Assembly: GCA_015056545.1 (NCBI GenBank)
Contig: SVGE01000003.1
Location: 1 to 64,000, forward strand
Source: Clostridiales bacterium
GTDB taxonomy: Bacteria; Bacillota; Clostridia; TANB77; SIG350
Direction of reading: 5' to 3'
Length of the DNA: 64,000 nt
The number at the start of each line of letters is the position of its first letter. Position 1 is the first letter of the stretch. The notes under the pieces were generated by a model that did no database searches, was not told the DNA's origin, and worked only from the letters and a program-made list of their open reading frames with translations. Of the stretch, positions 33,363 to 42,093 are shown in pieces. The position numbers and the translations under genes were made by a program.

Positions 33363-33731
33363 TTATTTTTTTATTTTATCTTTTAATAAACCATATTTCT
33401 CACTATATACATATAAATCACTATTTGGTATATAATCAAATATAAGCTTACTATTTTGATTACTTTCTACTCTTTTTCTTATTGTCTGATTTTTTGATAC
33501 TAATGCAACCCACATAATATCATTTTCATTATTTTTTGTATATTCTTCTTTTTGAATATTAACAATAATTTTATTATCTTTTATATCAAATTTAGGCAAG
33601 TTCTTTTCTTTATTAATTTTCATTAATTCCATTTCATTCCCACAACACATAAGTTTAGGTCCATTATCTTTAATCATACCTACTTGATTTTTACATTTTT
33701 CACAAATATAGAATCTAACATTTTTATCCAT
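33363..33731 (-). CDS. desulfoferrodoxin-like protein lacking superoxide reductase centre II
   Basis: A 122-residue relative of desulfoferrodoxin. The N-terminal rubredoxin-like iron site is complete: Cys10, Cys13, Cys29, Cys30 (FYICEKC, LMCCGNEM). The superoxide reductase domain aligns over its length, but each of the five Fe ligands is replaced: Asn44 (in EKN, normally EKH), Tyr64 and Asn70 (in YTKNNENDIMW, normally HPM..HYI.W), Ser110 and Tyr113 (in YSEKYG, normally YCNLHG). Glu42-Lys43 and Trp74 remain. Thus it cannot carry a normal SOR catalytic iron. It may be an electron carrier or structural rubredoxin. In the dnaE operon. Confidence 0.8.
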   Translation of the reverse strand: MDKNVRFYICEKCKNQVGMIKDNGPKLMCCGNEMELMKINKEKNLPKFDIKDNKIIVNIQKEEYTKNNENDIMWVALVSKNQTIRKRVESNQNSKLIFDYIPNSDLYVYSEKYGLLKDKIKK

Positions 33732-33751
33732 AATTATTCTCCTTAAAAATA

Positions 33752-34420
33752 TTATATATCTATATCTTCTCCACTATTTTCCTTATTATTCTTTTCAAAT
33801 CTATCTTTTTCACTTTCTGCAAAAGATATTGATTCATCAACAGCTTGTTTTAATACCCAAATACGAGTATCAAATTTCTTTTTTACAACATTTTTTATTT
33901 TTTCTTGTTCTACTTCAGTATATTTATTCCATTTCTCTTTTATATCTTTTATAGATATAATATCTCCTGAAACATATTGTTCAAAATCTAATACTACATA
34001 TATATCTTTTTCAGTTGCCTTTTGAAATTCTCTTGTATGATTTGCTCCAACATTTCTTCCTCTTACAAAATCTTCTAGAATCACATTTACCAATCTATAT
34101 TCTTGCCTATCTGAAAGTTCATTATAATATATATATTTTTTTTCTTTTGTATCTTTACTATCAATTAAATTATTTAAAAATTGTTCATATCCTTCTTCTA
34201 TAATTCTTTCATCTGTATATTCATTAATATGGTTATATGCACTAATAAGATTCTTAAATACATCTGGATTTTTTTTATAATACATTTCTTTTAACTCATT
34301 TATACTATATTTATCTGAATTAGGTATCCCTATTATTTTATTTACCATCTCTTTTATTTTATAAAGTTTTTCTAATCCCGTATTAATCTTTTCTTCCATG
34401 CTTTTTGATCTATTTTCCAT
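33752..34420 (-). CDS. hypothetical protein, 222 aa
   Basis: This protein is not recognised. A helical, acidic cytoplasmic protein; the middle part (NELSDRQEYRLVNVILEDFVRGRNVGANHTREFQKATEKDIYVVLDF) is the most conserved-looking, containing a possible RGRNVG loop. No membrane helix or signal peptide. It begins 1 bp after the stop of the GltD-like gene and ends ~20 bp before the Dfx-like gene, in the dnaE operon, but nothing shows a link to replication or redox chemistry. Confidence 0.55.
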   Translation of the reverse strand: MENRSKSMEEKINTGLEKLYKIKEMVNKIIGIPNSDKYSINELKEMYYKKNPDVFKNLISAYNHINEYTDERIIEEGYEQFLNNLIDSKDTKEKKYIYYNELSDRQEYRLVNVILEDFVRGRNVGANHTREFQKATEKDIYVVLDFEQYVSGDIISIKDIKEKWNKYTEVEQEKIKNVVKKKFDTRIWVLKQAVDESISFAESEKDRFEKNNKENSGEDIDI

Positions 34421-34421
34421 A

Positions 34422-35726
34422 TTATTTATCTCCTAACAAATATTTCTCTATTTCTTTTCCTGCTTTTATTCCATCAGCCTCAGCATATGCTACTTTTTGC
34501 ACTTTGTTTGTAGCATCTCCTCCTGCAAAAACATATTGTATATTTGTTTGCATTTTTTCATTTATTTTTATTAACCCTGTTTGCTCATCTATTTCTATTC
34601 CAAACTTATTTGTTATTCTATCTTGATTTAATTTGTTTCCTAAACTTGTTATAACAAAATTAGTATTTATCTCAAAGTTAGAATTTTCAACTAATATTGG
34701 TTTTGGTCTTCCACTTTCATCTAAATCTCCTAATTTCATTTTTACACATTCAACTTTTTCTACTTTATTTTCTCCTAATATTTTTACAGGTAATGTTAAA
34801 TATTCAAATTCTACCCCTTCATTAATTGCATGTTCATATTCAATTGGTGATACTGGCATTTCCTTTTCTGTTCTTCTATATATAACTTTTACCTCTTTTG
34901 CCCCTAATCTAATAGCTGTTCTTGCGCAGTCCATTGCAACATCTCCACCACCAATAATTACAAATGATTTATGTCTATATCTACTATTTTTGAATTCTAC
35001 ATATTCTTCATAATTTGTATTAACATCATATAAAAATGCTGCACTATCTAATACATTTAATAAATCTTCACCTGGTACATTTAGCATTTTAGGTTTATCT
35101 AAACCAATACCTAAGAATATTGCTTTAAAACCTTCTTTTTCAAGTGAATTAATATTAACATTATCTCCAAATTCTGTATCAAATCTAAATTTAACATCTA
35201 AATCTATTAATTTTTTTAGTACTGTTTGAATTTCTTTATCTCCTAATCTAAAATTAGGTATACCATATTTAAGTGTCCCACCAAAACTACTTTCTCTTTC
35301 AAATATAGTTACATCATATCCTTTTTTAGCTAAGTAATATGCACATCCAATTCCACTAGGGCCTGAGCCAATTACAGCTACTTTATCTTCTTTAATATCT
35401 GCAACTGTTCTTATTAAGTTATTTCTTTTTTCTATCATTAAATCTGATACATATTTTTCAATTTTACTAATCCTAATAGGTTGTCCTTTTTTACCCAATA
35501 TACAATTACCTTCACATTGCTCATAATGTGGGCATACTCTTGAACATATCTCTGGCATAATATTTTTTTTAGTAATTTCTTTATATGCTAGTTCAAACTC
35601 TTCATTTTTAACATATTCAATTACTTTCTTTATATTATTCCCAAGTGGACATCCTTTTTCGCAACTTGGATTTGGACATTGAAGACATCTATTTGCTTCA
35701 CTTAAAATATATTCTTTTTCTTCCAT
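34422..35726 (-). CDS. GltD-like NAD(P)-dependent oxidoreductase
   Basis: A 434-residue flavoprotein related to the small subunit of glutamate synthase and to NfnB. The N-terminal Fe-S domain has CLQCPNPSCEKGCPLG and CSRVCPHYEQCEGNC for two 4Fe-4S clusters. FAD-binding GSGPSG lies at ~117-122 and NAD(P)-binding GGGDVAMDCAR at ~252-262; a second FAD motif AGGDAT is near the C-terminus. Without a GltA large subunit or NfnA alongside, it likely transfers electrons from NAD(P)H to an unknown acceptor, perhaps the desulfoferrodoxin-like protein of the same operon. Two bp downstream of dnaE. Confidence 0.9.
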   Translation of the reverse strand: MEEKEYILSEANRCLQCPNPSCEKGCPLGNNIKKVIEYVKNEEFELAYKEITKKNIMPEICSRVCPHYEQCEGNCILGKKGQPIRISKIEKYVSDLMIEKRNNLIRTVADIKEDKVAVIGSGPSGIGCAYYLAKKGYDVTIFERESSFGGTLKYGIPNFRLGDKEIQTVLKKLIDLDVKFRFDTEFGDNVNINSLEKEGFKAIFLGIGLDKPKMLNVPGEDLLNVLDSAAFLYDVNTNYEEYVEFKNSRYRHKSFVIIGGGDVAMDCARTAIRLGAKEVKVIYRRTEKEMPVSPIEYEHAINEGVEFEYLTLPVKILGENKVEKVECVKMKLGDLDESGRPKPILVENSNFEINTNFVITSLGNKLNQDRITNKFGIEIDEQTGLIKINEKMQTNIQYVFAGGDATNKVQKVAYAEADGIKAGKEIEKYLLGDK

Positions 35727-35728
35727 TA

Positions 35729-38700
35729 TTACTCCTTTTCATACATCTTAACATTATCTTTCCCAATAATCTCTCTAAACTCTTCTAATAATTCCTTTGT
35801 CATTAATATATTACTTATTTCATTATTTTTCCCTACTAATATTGTACAATTACCTTTTTCTCCTTTAAAAAATTCTAACATTGAATTTAATCTTTCTCTT
35901 AATTCATTATTAAGATTATCTGTTATAAGTTCAATTATAATCTTTTTAGGTTGCTTTAATATTTGAATATCTTCTGCTAATATTTTAGTAGCTTCATCTT
36001 CTCTAACACTAATCTTTCCATTTATTAAGATTATATTATCATTTTGAAGAATATTAGAATGTCTCATATATGTATTTGGAAAAACAACTATTTCGGCTGT
36101 TCCATACAAATCTTCTACTGTAATAAATGCCATTAATTGATTATTACGTGTATTCATAACTTTTTTATTAACAATTAATCCTGCATATTTTACATGCTGT
36201 CCATCTTTTAAGGTTTCTTTTTCCATTCCTTCTTGTTTTTCTTCATCAAATTCATTTATTATCAAACTATTAATATTAGTTTCAGAAAAAATCAAGTCCC
36301 TTACAGAATCTAATGGATGTCCTGATACATAAATTCCTAACATATCTTTTTCATCTGCAAGCATTTGTTTTTTATCTTGATTATTTACAATAATATATTC
36401 ATATTTTTTAGATTTTTCTTGTTTTGCTGTTCCAATATCAAACATTGAAACTTGTCCTTCAATATTTTTTTTATTATCATTATTTATTCCATCAAGTATA
36501 CGTTCAAATGATGCAAGTAATGTTGCTCTTGTTTGTCCTAAGTTATCAAAAACACCACCTTTTATTAAACTTTCAACACATTTCTTGTTTACTTGTTCAC
36601 TAGATATTCTTTCACAGAAGTCTATAAAATCTATATATGCACCATTTTTTTCACGTTCTTTAACTATAGCTTTAACTGCTGCATCTCCAACATTTTTTAT
36701 TGAAGCCATTCCAAACATTATTTTATTTTCTATTGCTGTGAATTTTTCAAAACTTTTATTTATATCTGGTTTTAATATCTCAATTTCATTTTTCTTACAA
36801 TCTTCAATATATTGTGATATTTTATTTTGATTACCAATAAAGCTATTCATAATAGCTGCCATATATTCAACTGGATAATATGCTTTTAAATATGCTGTTT
36901 GATAAGATACAACAGCATAACAAGCTGCATGTGATTTATTAAATGCATATTTAGCAAATTCAGCCATCTCATCAAATATTTTATTTGCAGCTTCTTCATC
37001 AATATTATGATTTGCTGCACCTTTTATAAAGTTTTGTCTTTCTTTTGCCATAACATCTAATTTCTTTTTACCCATTGCTCTTCTTACTAAATCGGCCTGG
37101 CCAAGGGAATAATCTGCAAGCTCTCTAAATATTTGCATAACTTGTTCTTGATACACCATACAACCATATGTAACTTTTAAAATACTTTCTAATGCTGGAT
37201 GTGTATATTCTATATGCTCTGGATTTAATTTATTACGTATATATCTAGGTATTTGATCCATTGGTCCTGGTCTATATAATGAAACACCTGCTATTAAGTC
37301 TTCTAGACCATCTGGTTTTAATTCCTTCATAAATTGCTTCATACCAGGACTTTCAAATTGGAAGACTCCTTCAGTTTTACCTTCTGCCCATAATTTCAAA
37401 ACATTAGGGTCATTCATGTCTTTATCAAATTCAACATCTATTCCCCTATTTTGTTTTATTATTTCTTTAGCATCTTTAATAACAGTAAGTGTTCTAAGTC
37501 CTAAAAAGTCCATTTTTAAAAGTCCTAATTCTTCTAATGTTGTCATTGTATATTGTGTAGAAACACCTAAATCACCTTTATATAAAGGTACATATGTATC
37601 TACAGGATCTTTTGTTATGATTACCCCTGCAGCATGTGTAGATGCATTTCTTGGAAGTCCTTCTAATCTCTTAGCTATGTTTATTAGATTTTTTACATCA
37701 TCATCATTTTCATATAATGCACTTAATTCTGGATTTATTTCTAAAGCTTTTTCAATAGTTATATGTAATTCCATTGGTATCATTTTTGCAATAGAATCTA
37801 CTTTTGCATATTCCATTCCTAAAACTCTACCTACATCTCTAATAACACCTCTTGCTGCCATTGTACCAAATGTTATAATTTGTGCTATATGGTCAATTCC
37901 ATATTTTCTACCTACATAATCTATTACTTCTCTTCTTCTTTCATAACAAAAGTCTATATCAAAATCTGGCATACTTATTCTTTCAGGATTTAAAAATCTT
38001 TCAAAAATAAGGCTATATTTTAATGGGTCTATATCTGTTATTTCCATACAATATGCCGCAAGTGATCCTGCACCAGAGCCTCTTCCAGGTCCTACCATTA
38101 TATTATTACTTTTCGCATAATGTATAAAATCCCAAACTATTAAGAAATAGTCCACATATCCCATTTTTTCAATTACACCTAATTCATATTCTAATCTTTG
38201 GCGTATATCATCTGTAATATTATTATATCGTCTTTCTAATCCTTCATAACATAACTTTCTTAAATATTCATTATGTGCCATACCATCTGGAACATCATAA
38301 TTAGGAAGTATTGTTTTTCCAAATTCAAATTCAACATTACATTTTTCAGCTATTTCAACTGTATTACTTAAACACTGTGGTAGGTTTTTAAAATTATTAT
38401 ACATTTCTTCTTGTGATTTAATATAGAATTCATCTGTTTGAAATCTCATTCTGTCTTCATCACTCATCTTTTTACCTGTTTGAACACAAAGCAAAACTTC
38501 ATGTGGATATGCATCTTCTTTATTTAAATAATGAGCATCATTTGTAGCTATCATTTTTAGTCCTAATTCATTAGCTAATTTAATTAATCCTTGATTTGCT
38601 AAAACTTGTTCTTTAATACCATTATGTTGAAGTTCTATATAAAAATCTTCTTTTCCAAACATATCTATATATTCTAAAGCAATTTCTTTTGCTCTGTCAT

Positions 38701-39151
38701 AATTATTATTTAAAATATTTGCACTTAATTCACCCGCTAAGCATGCACTTGTACAAATTAATCCTTTTGAATATTTTCTAAGTATTTCTTTATCTATTCT
38801 TGGTTTATAGTAATATCCTTCTGTAAAAGAAAGTGAAACAAGTTTTATTAGATTTTTGTATCCTTCATTATTTTTAGCAAGCAAAATTAGATGTGAATAT
38901 CCTCCATCAACACCAGCTTCTTTATGAAATCTTGAACGAGGTGCCACATATACTTCACATCCTATAATAGGTTTTATATCATTTTTCTTACATTCTTTAT
39001 AAAAATCAATTGCGCCATACATAACCCCATGGTCTGTTATTGCAACTGCTTTCATCCCTAAGTCTTTCACTTTTTTTACTAAATCTTTTATTCTATTTGC
39101 TCCATCAAGTAAGCTATATTCTGTATGCACATGAAGATGTACAAAATCCAT
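35729..39151 (-). CDS. dnaE: DNA polymerase III subunit alpha
   Basis: A 1140-residue DnaE. The PHP domain opens with FVHLHVHTEYSLLDGANR (residues 3-20); the catalytic palm has the GPGRGSGAGSLAAYCMEITDIDP region and the acidic PDFDIDFC motif (~395-410), then the HHH/finger region (NKSHAACYAVVSYQTAYLK) and the OB-fold/tau-binding C-terminus. First gene of an operon with the GltD-like, hypothetical, Dfx-like and SDR genes. In Clostridia, PolC is the main replicase; DnaE helps with initiation and repair. Confidence 0.97.
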   Translation of the reverse strand: MDFVHLHVHTEYSLLDGANRIKDLVKKVKDLGMKAVAITDHGVMYGAIDFYKECKKNDIKPIIGCEVYVAPRSRFHKEAGVDGGYSHLILLAKNNEGYKNLIKLVSLSFTEGYYYKPRIDKEILRKYSKGLICTSACLAGELSANILNNNYDRAKEIALEYIDMFGKEDFYIELQHNGIKEQVLANQGLIKLANELGLKMIATNDAHYLNKEDAYPHEVLLCVQTGKKMSDEDRMRFQTDEFYIKSQEEMYNNFKNLPQCLSNTVEIAEKCNVEFEFGKTILPNYDVPDGMAHNEYLRKLCYEGLERRYNNITDDIRQRLEYELGVIEKMGYVDYFLIVWDFIHYAKSNNIMVGPGRGSGAGSLAAYCMEITDIDPLKYSLIFERFLNPERISMPDFDIDFCYERRREVIDYVGRKYGIDHIAQIITFGTMAARGVIRDVGRVLGMEYAKVDSIAKMIPMELHITIEKALEINPELSALYENDDDVKNLINIAKRLEGLPRNASTHAAGVIITKDPVDTYVPLYKGDLGVSTQYTMTTLEELGLLKMDFLGLRTLTVIKDAKEIIKQNRGIDVEFDKDMNDPNVLKLWAEGKTEGVFQFESPGMKQFMKELKPDGLEDLIAGVSLYRPGPMDQIPRYIRNKLNPEHIEYTHPALESILKVTYGCMVYQEQVMQIFRELADYSLGQADLVRRAMGKKKLDVMAKERQNFIKGAANHNIDEEAANKIFDEMAEFAKYAFNKSHAACYAVVSYQTAYLKAYYPVEYMAAIMNSFIGNQNKISQYIEDCKKNEIEILKPDINKSFEKFTAIENKIMFGMASIKNVGDAAVKAIVKEREKNGAYIDFIDFCERISSEQVNKKCVESLIKGGVFDNLGQTRATLLASFERILDGINNDNKKNIEGQVSMFDIGTAKQEKSKKYEYIIVNNQDKKQMLADEKDMLGIYVSGHPLDSVRDLIFSETNINSLIINEFDEEKQEGMEKETLKDGQHVKYAGLIVNKKVMNTRNNQLMAFITVEDLYGTAEIVVFPNTYMRHSNILQNDNIILINGKISVREDEATKILAEDIQILKQPKKIIIELITDNLNNELRERLNSMLEFFKGEKGNCTILVGKNNEISNILMTKELLEEFREIIGKDNVKMYEKE

Positions 39152-39235
39152 TTATCTCACCTCTACTTCTCATATATTATATAACAAAATTAATCAAAAG
39201 TATATAACTAATTTTAATAAATATATATAATATTA

Positions 39236-39275
39236 GGAATAAGCTAATACACTTATTCCTAATATTTTTTATTAT
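39236..39275 (-). terminator. terminator of the Rpn-like gene
   Basis: AATATTAGGAATAAG / CTTATTCCTAATATT, a 15-bp perfect stem, followed by T-rich sequence on the minus strand. Confidence 0.85.
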
Positions 39276-39288
39276 TTTACTTTTATTA

Positions 39289-40182
39289 TCAAACTAAATT
39301 TTCTAATTCCTGTTCTTTTAATCCTGTTGCTTCTAAAACATATTCTTTTTTCATTTTCATTTGTAATAGTTTTTTTGCTATACTTATTGTTTTATTTCTT
39401 TCTCCTTCGATCTTACCTTCAATCTTACCTTCAATTTTTCCTTCTTCTTTACTATCTGCTTTTACTGAAGCAATCATATACTCCCAATTCTCTTGCATTT
39501 CCTCTAGCCTTTCATCTGCTTCCTTCCCTTGCAAATAATACACTTGTTCATCTACCTCTTTTATCATTTTATTTTTCTCTATTGCCATCTCTACCAACCT
39601 CCTATCTTTTCCATTTAAATATACTAACCACTGCACTAATTCATCTTCCATATCTATTTGTTCTTCTGTTATTTTAGGCAATTCTATAAAATATCTCTTT
39701 ATTTTTGTTTTTACTTCTATATCATTATTTTGCCTTAATACTGCCTTTATGTCTGTTATGCAATTTTTATTTTCAAATATTTTATAATCCAATATTGTTA
39801 TTATTATTACTTCTTTTGCATCTTCATATTTTTCCCCTTTTTTCATATTTCTTACAAATATATTTGCTCCATATTTTTCTGTTCTCTCTATTATATTTCC
39901 TCTTTTTTCTTTCTGCATCTCTATATTTACAATTATTCTATCATCTACTATTGCTCTTATATCTAATATTGCTCCTTTTTCCGTTTCTTTTACTTTATCA
40001 ATTGTTATATCATGTCCTACATCTATCTTTTGTATATTAATCTTTAATATTAATTCTAATATTCTTTTTATATATTTTTCATTTCCAAACTTTCCAAATA
40101 TATTTTTAAATATTACATCATATTTAATATCATGTTTTATTTTATTTCTATTATAATTAACTAAAGTATTTCCCTTTATCAC
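39289..40182 (-). CDS. Rpn/PD-(D/E)XK nuclease family protein
   Basis: A 297-residue member of the Rpn (recombination-promoting nuclease) / PDDEXK transposase-like group. The N-terminal KYDVIFKNIFGKFGNEKYIKRILELIL start, ILDIRAIVDDRIIVNIEMQ (PD-(D/E)XK core, residues ~75-95, with D and E-x-Q) and RTEKYGANIF are typical. The C-terminal part has a repetitive GKIEGKIEGKIEGE stretch (~255-268), common in the family. It is a solitary accessory gene; possible DNA nuclease. GTG start; the promoter lies so close that the mRNA would be almost leaderless. Confidence 0.87.
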   Translation of the reverse strand: MIKGNTLVNYNRNKIKHDIKYDVIFKNIFGKFGNEKYIKRILELILKINIQKIDVGHDITIDKVKETEKGAILDIRAIVDDRIIVNIEMQKEKRGNIIERTEKYGANIFVRNMKKGEKYEDAKEVIIITILDYKIFENKNCITDIKAVLRQNNDIEVKTKIKRYFIELPKITEEQIDMEDELVQWLVYLNGKDRRLVEMAIEKNKMIKEVDEQVYYLQGKEADERLEEMQENWEYMIASVKADSKEEGKIEGKIEGKIEGERNKTISIAKKLLQMKMKKEYVLEATGLKEQELENLV

Positions 40183-40195
40183 CTATCTTTCTTTA

Positions 40196-40224
40196 ATTTT
40201 AACACCATCTTTTATATTTGTCAA
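40196..40224 (-). promoter_or_regulatory. sigma-A promoter for the Rpn-like gene
   Basis: Minus strand TTGACA (40219-40224), 17-bp spacer, TAAAAT (40196-40201). The -10 box lies only ~13 bp before the GTG start, so a leader of ~7 nt is expected. The rest of the 40183-40540 intergenic stretch is AT-rich and shows no gene. Confidence 0.6.
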
Positions 40225-40465
40225 TATGTCATATTTATTTGTATTAAAATTAACAAATAATTCAATTAAGATTTTACCTATTTCATACTATATAGTATTC
40301 TTCATTTATTTTTTTGGAATAATTGTAACGATTTGTTACTAAGATTTTTATAATAATTATTATATTTTATTTATATCATATTTTCCATTAATTGTAAATA
40401 CACATAGTTAATTTTTTATATTCTTAAATATTTATTTTTTACTTTAATAATTACGTAAACTATGA

Positions 40466-40471
40466 TATAAT
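40466..40471 (+). promoter_or_regulatory. -10 box for the 40541 gene
   Basis: TATAAT at 40466-40471 with no good -35 at 17 bp. It begins a leader of ~60 nt before the ATG with AAAGGAG. Confidence 0.4.
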
Positions 40472-40540
40472 ATTTAAGAAGAATTAATTTAATTATATAG
40501 CTAATACATTTATTGTATATAGCGGAAAAGGAGTAAAAAT

Positions 40541-41374
40541 ATGCAAAGAGAAGTAAAATTAACTAGGTTTATAGGACATGAAGTTTGGAATCCGGATACT
40601 TTTTTATCTATTGATAAGCATGGAAAAGTTTCTTTAAAGTTATTTATAGCAAAATTACGAAATTGGAAAAAAGTTTTCGTTTTAAAAAAAGATGCAATAA
40701 TGCTTTATGAAAAATATTCAAAAAGTGAATTTGAAAACTTTTGTAAAAAACACCCTAAAATTCCATGGAATACTACTTTCAGTGTAAAAGCAGGTACAAA
40801 TAATGAATTCACTATATATTGTGACTATCCTGTTTCGTATGAACAACTTCAAGAAAAAATACGTTATTTCTGCAATATTCCTGTTGAAAGATTTACATAT
40901 TGTGAAGATTTAGATTTTTATAACGAATTACTTAGTAAAGAATATGTAAATAGTACACTCAGGAATTCAGGTGTTTGTGTCGGAGATAATGCTGTAATAC
41001 TTAAGAATGATAAATATCTTGTTACAAGTAAGGTCGATAATTTAAAATTAAAATTTATCATTTCACTTGAAACACTAGAATTCTTCCGTTTTACCAAAAA
41101 CTTAGAATTAAGAAATTTCATAAATGTTTTTTGGGAAAGTATTCCTGAATTTATGTTTGGTACATTTAAAACGAATAGCAAAGGAACCCCTTTATTTTAT
41201 CCTTGTGCTAAATCAAATGCAAAACATATTCTTATTAGGATGCTTACAGCAAAAGATTTAAGTAGCGAAGTAGAGCCTGTACCTAATCCACTATATGAAG
41301 AATTTGTAAAGCCAAAATATTTTGCAATAATACCAATTGATACTACAATAGAATATGATGAAGATAATATTTAA
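40541..41374 (+). CDS. hypothetical protein, 277 aa
   Basis: I do not recognise this protein. A basic, cytoplasmic protein beginning MQREVKLTRFIGHEVWNPDTF; an SVKAGTNNEFTIYCDYPVSYEQLQ region at ~85-105 and a CVGDNAVILKNDKYLVTSKV strand at ~145-163 look like the folded core, and the acidic tail ends YDEDNI. No catalytic motif, membrane helix or repeat found. The only plus-strand gene between dnaE and tsaE, set off by its own promoter and terminator; probably accessory. Confidence 0.55.
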   Translation: MQREVKLTRFIGHEVWNPDTFLSIDKHGKVSLKLFIAKLRNWKKVFVLKKDAIMLYEKYSKSEFENFCKKHPKIPWNTTFSVKAGTNNEFTIYCDYPVSYEQLQEKIRYFCNIPVERFTYCEDLDFYNELLSKEYVNSTLRNSGVCVGDNAVILKNDKYLVTSKVDNLKLKFIISLETLEFFRFTKNLELRNFINVFWESIPEFMFGTFKTNSKGTPLFYPCAKSNAKHILIRMLTAKDLSSEVEPVPNPLYEEFVKPKYFAIIPIDTTIEYDEDNI

Positions 41375-41376
41375 TA

Positions 41377-41421
41377 AAAATAATGTAAAGCAGTTCAAAA
41401 TGAACTGCTTTACATTATTTT
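41377..41421. terminator. bidirectional terminator overlapping the rqcP stop
   Basis: AAATAATGTAAAGCAGTTCA / TGAACTGCTTTACATTATTT, a long perfect stem, serving both the 40541 gene and rqcP. Confidence 0.85.
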
Positions 41422-41649
41422 TATCATATCACTAGCTTCTTCTTTTTTTACATGTTCTGTTAGTGATAATACTTCAAATTTCAAAATTTTATCCCCAAAT
41501 TTAACTTCAATTATATCTCCTATATTAACACTAGTAGAAGACTTAGAAACTTTACCATTTATACTTACTCTTCCATTTTGACATGCCTCATCAGCAACTG
41601 TCCTTCTTTTTATAACTCTACTTACTTTTAAAAATTTATCTAATCTCAT
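41410..41649 (-). CDS. rqcP: S4-domain ribosome quality-control protein
   Basis: A 79-residue S4 RNA-binding protein (YabO/RqcP, Hsp15-like): MRLDKFLKVSRVIKRRTVADEAC, NGRVSINGK, GDIIEVKFG. RqcP stabilises the tRNA on the split 50S subunit during RqcH-driven alanine tailing. Located just downstream of hup as in the yab cluster of Firmicutes; the usual downstream yabP, yabQ and divIC are missing here. Confidence 0.93.
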   Translation of the reverse strand: MRLDKFLKVSRVIKRRTVADEACQNGRVSINGKVSKSSTSVNIGDIIEVKFGDKILKFEVLSLTEHVKKEEASDMIKIM

Positions 41650-41663
41650 ATTTCCTCCAAAGG

Positions 41664-41697
41664 TTGAAAAAAGAGACTCCGGAAGTCTCTTTTATTT
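41664..41697 (-). terminator. terminator between hup and rqcP
   Basis: AAGAGACT / AGTCTCTT stem with TCCGG loop on the minus strand followed by a T-run. Confidence 0.75.
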
Positions 41698-41717
41698 AAA
41701 TAGTTTAACCTTATTAA

Positions 41718-41996
41718 TTATTTTTTGTTAACTAATTCTTTTAAAGCTTTACCAGCTTTGAATACTGGAGCTTTAGAAGCAGGTATTTTAATTTCTTCTT
41801 TAGTTTGTGGATTTCTTCCTTTTCTAGCAGCTCTTTTTCTAACTTCAAATGATCCAAATCCAACTAATTGAACTTTATCATCTTTTTTAAGAGCTCCTTC
41901 TACGCTTGCTACGAATGCATTTAATGCAGCTTCAGCGTCTTTTTTGCTTAATCCAGCTTTTTCAGCCATATTAGCTATTAATTCTGCTTTGTTCAT
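41718..41996 (-). CDS. hup: DNA-binding protein HU
   Basis: A 92-residue [48 protein letters not shown] (the DNA-contacting arm) and [13 protein letters not shown]. Histone-like DNA-bending protein. RBS AGGAGG. Downstream of it is rqcP, as in many Firmicutes. Confidence 0.98.
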   Translation of the reverse strand: MNKAELIANMAEKAGLSKKDAEAALNAFVASVEGALKKDDKVQLVGFGSFEVRKRAARKGRNPQTKEEIKIPASKAPVFKAGKALKELVNKK

Positions 41997-42093
41997 AATA
42001 TATACCTCCTATTAGTATTTATGTAGTATTTCTACTCATATAACTATTATTTCGCCATTTGTTCATTATTTCCTTCTTTTTTTTACAAAAATT

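Noticed and set aside
39327-40040. Leucine-rich plus-strand ORFs opposite the Rpn-like gene
   Set aside because: Antisense artefact of AT-rich coding sequence; no RBS and composition implausible.
40183-40540. Hidden RNA gene in the 358-bp AT-rich gap
   Set aside because: Only two promoters are recognisable; no stable GC-rich structure or terminator in the middle.
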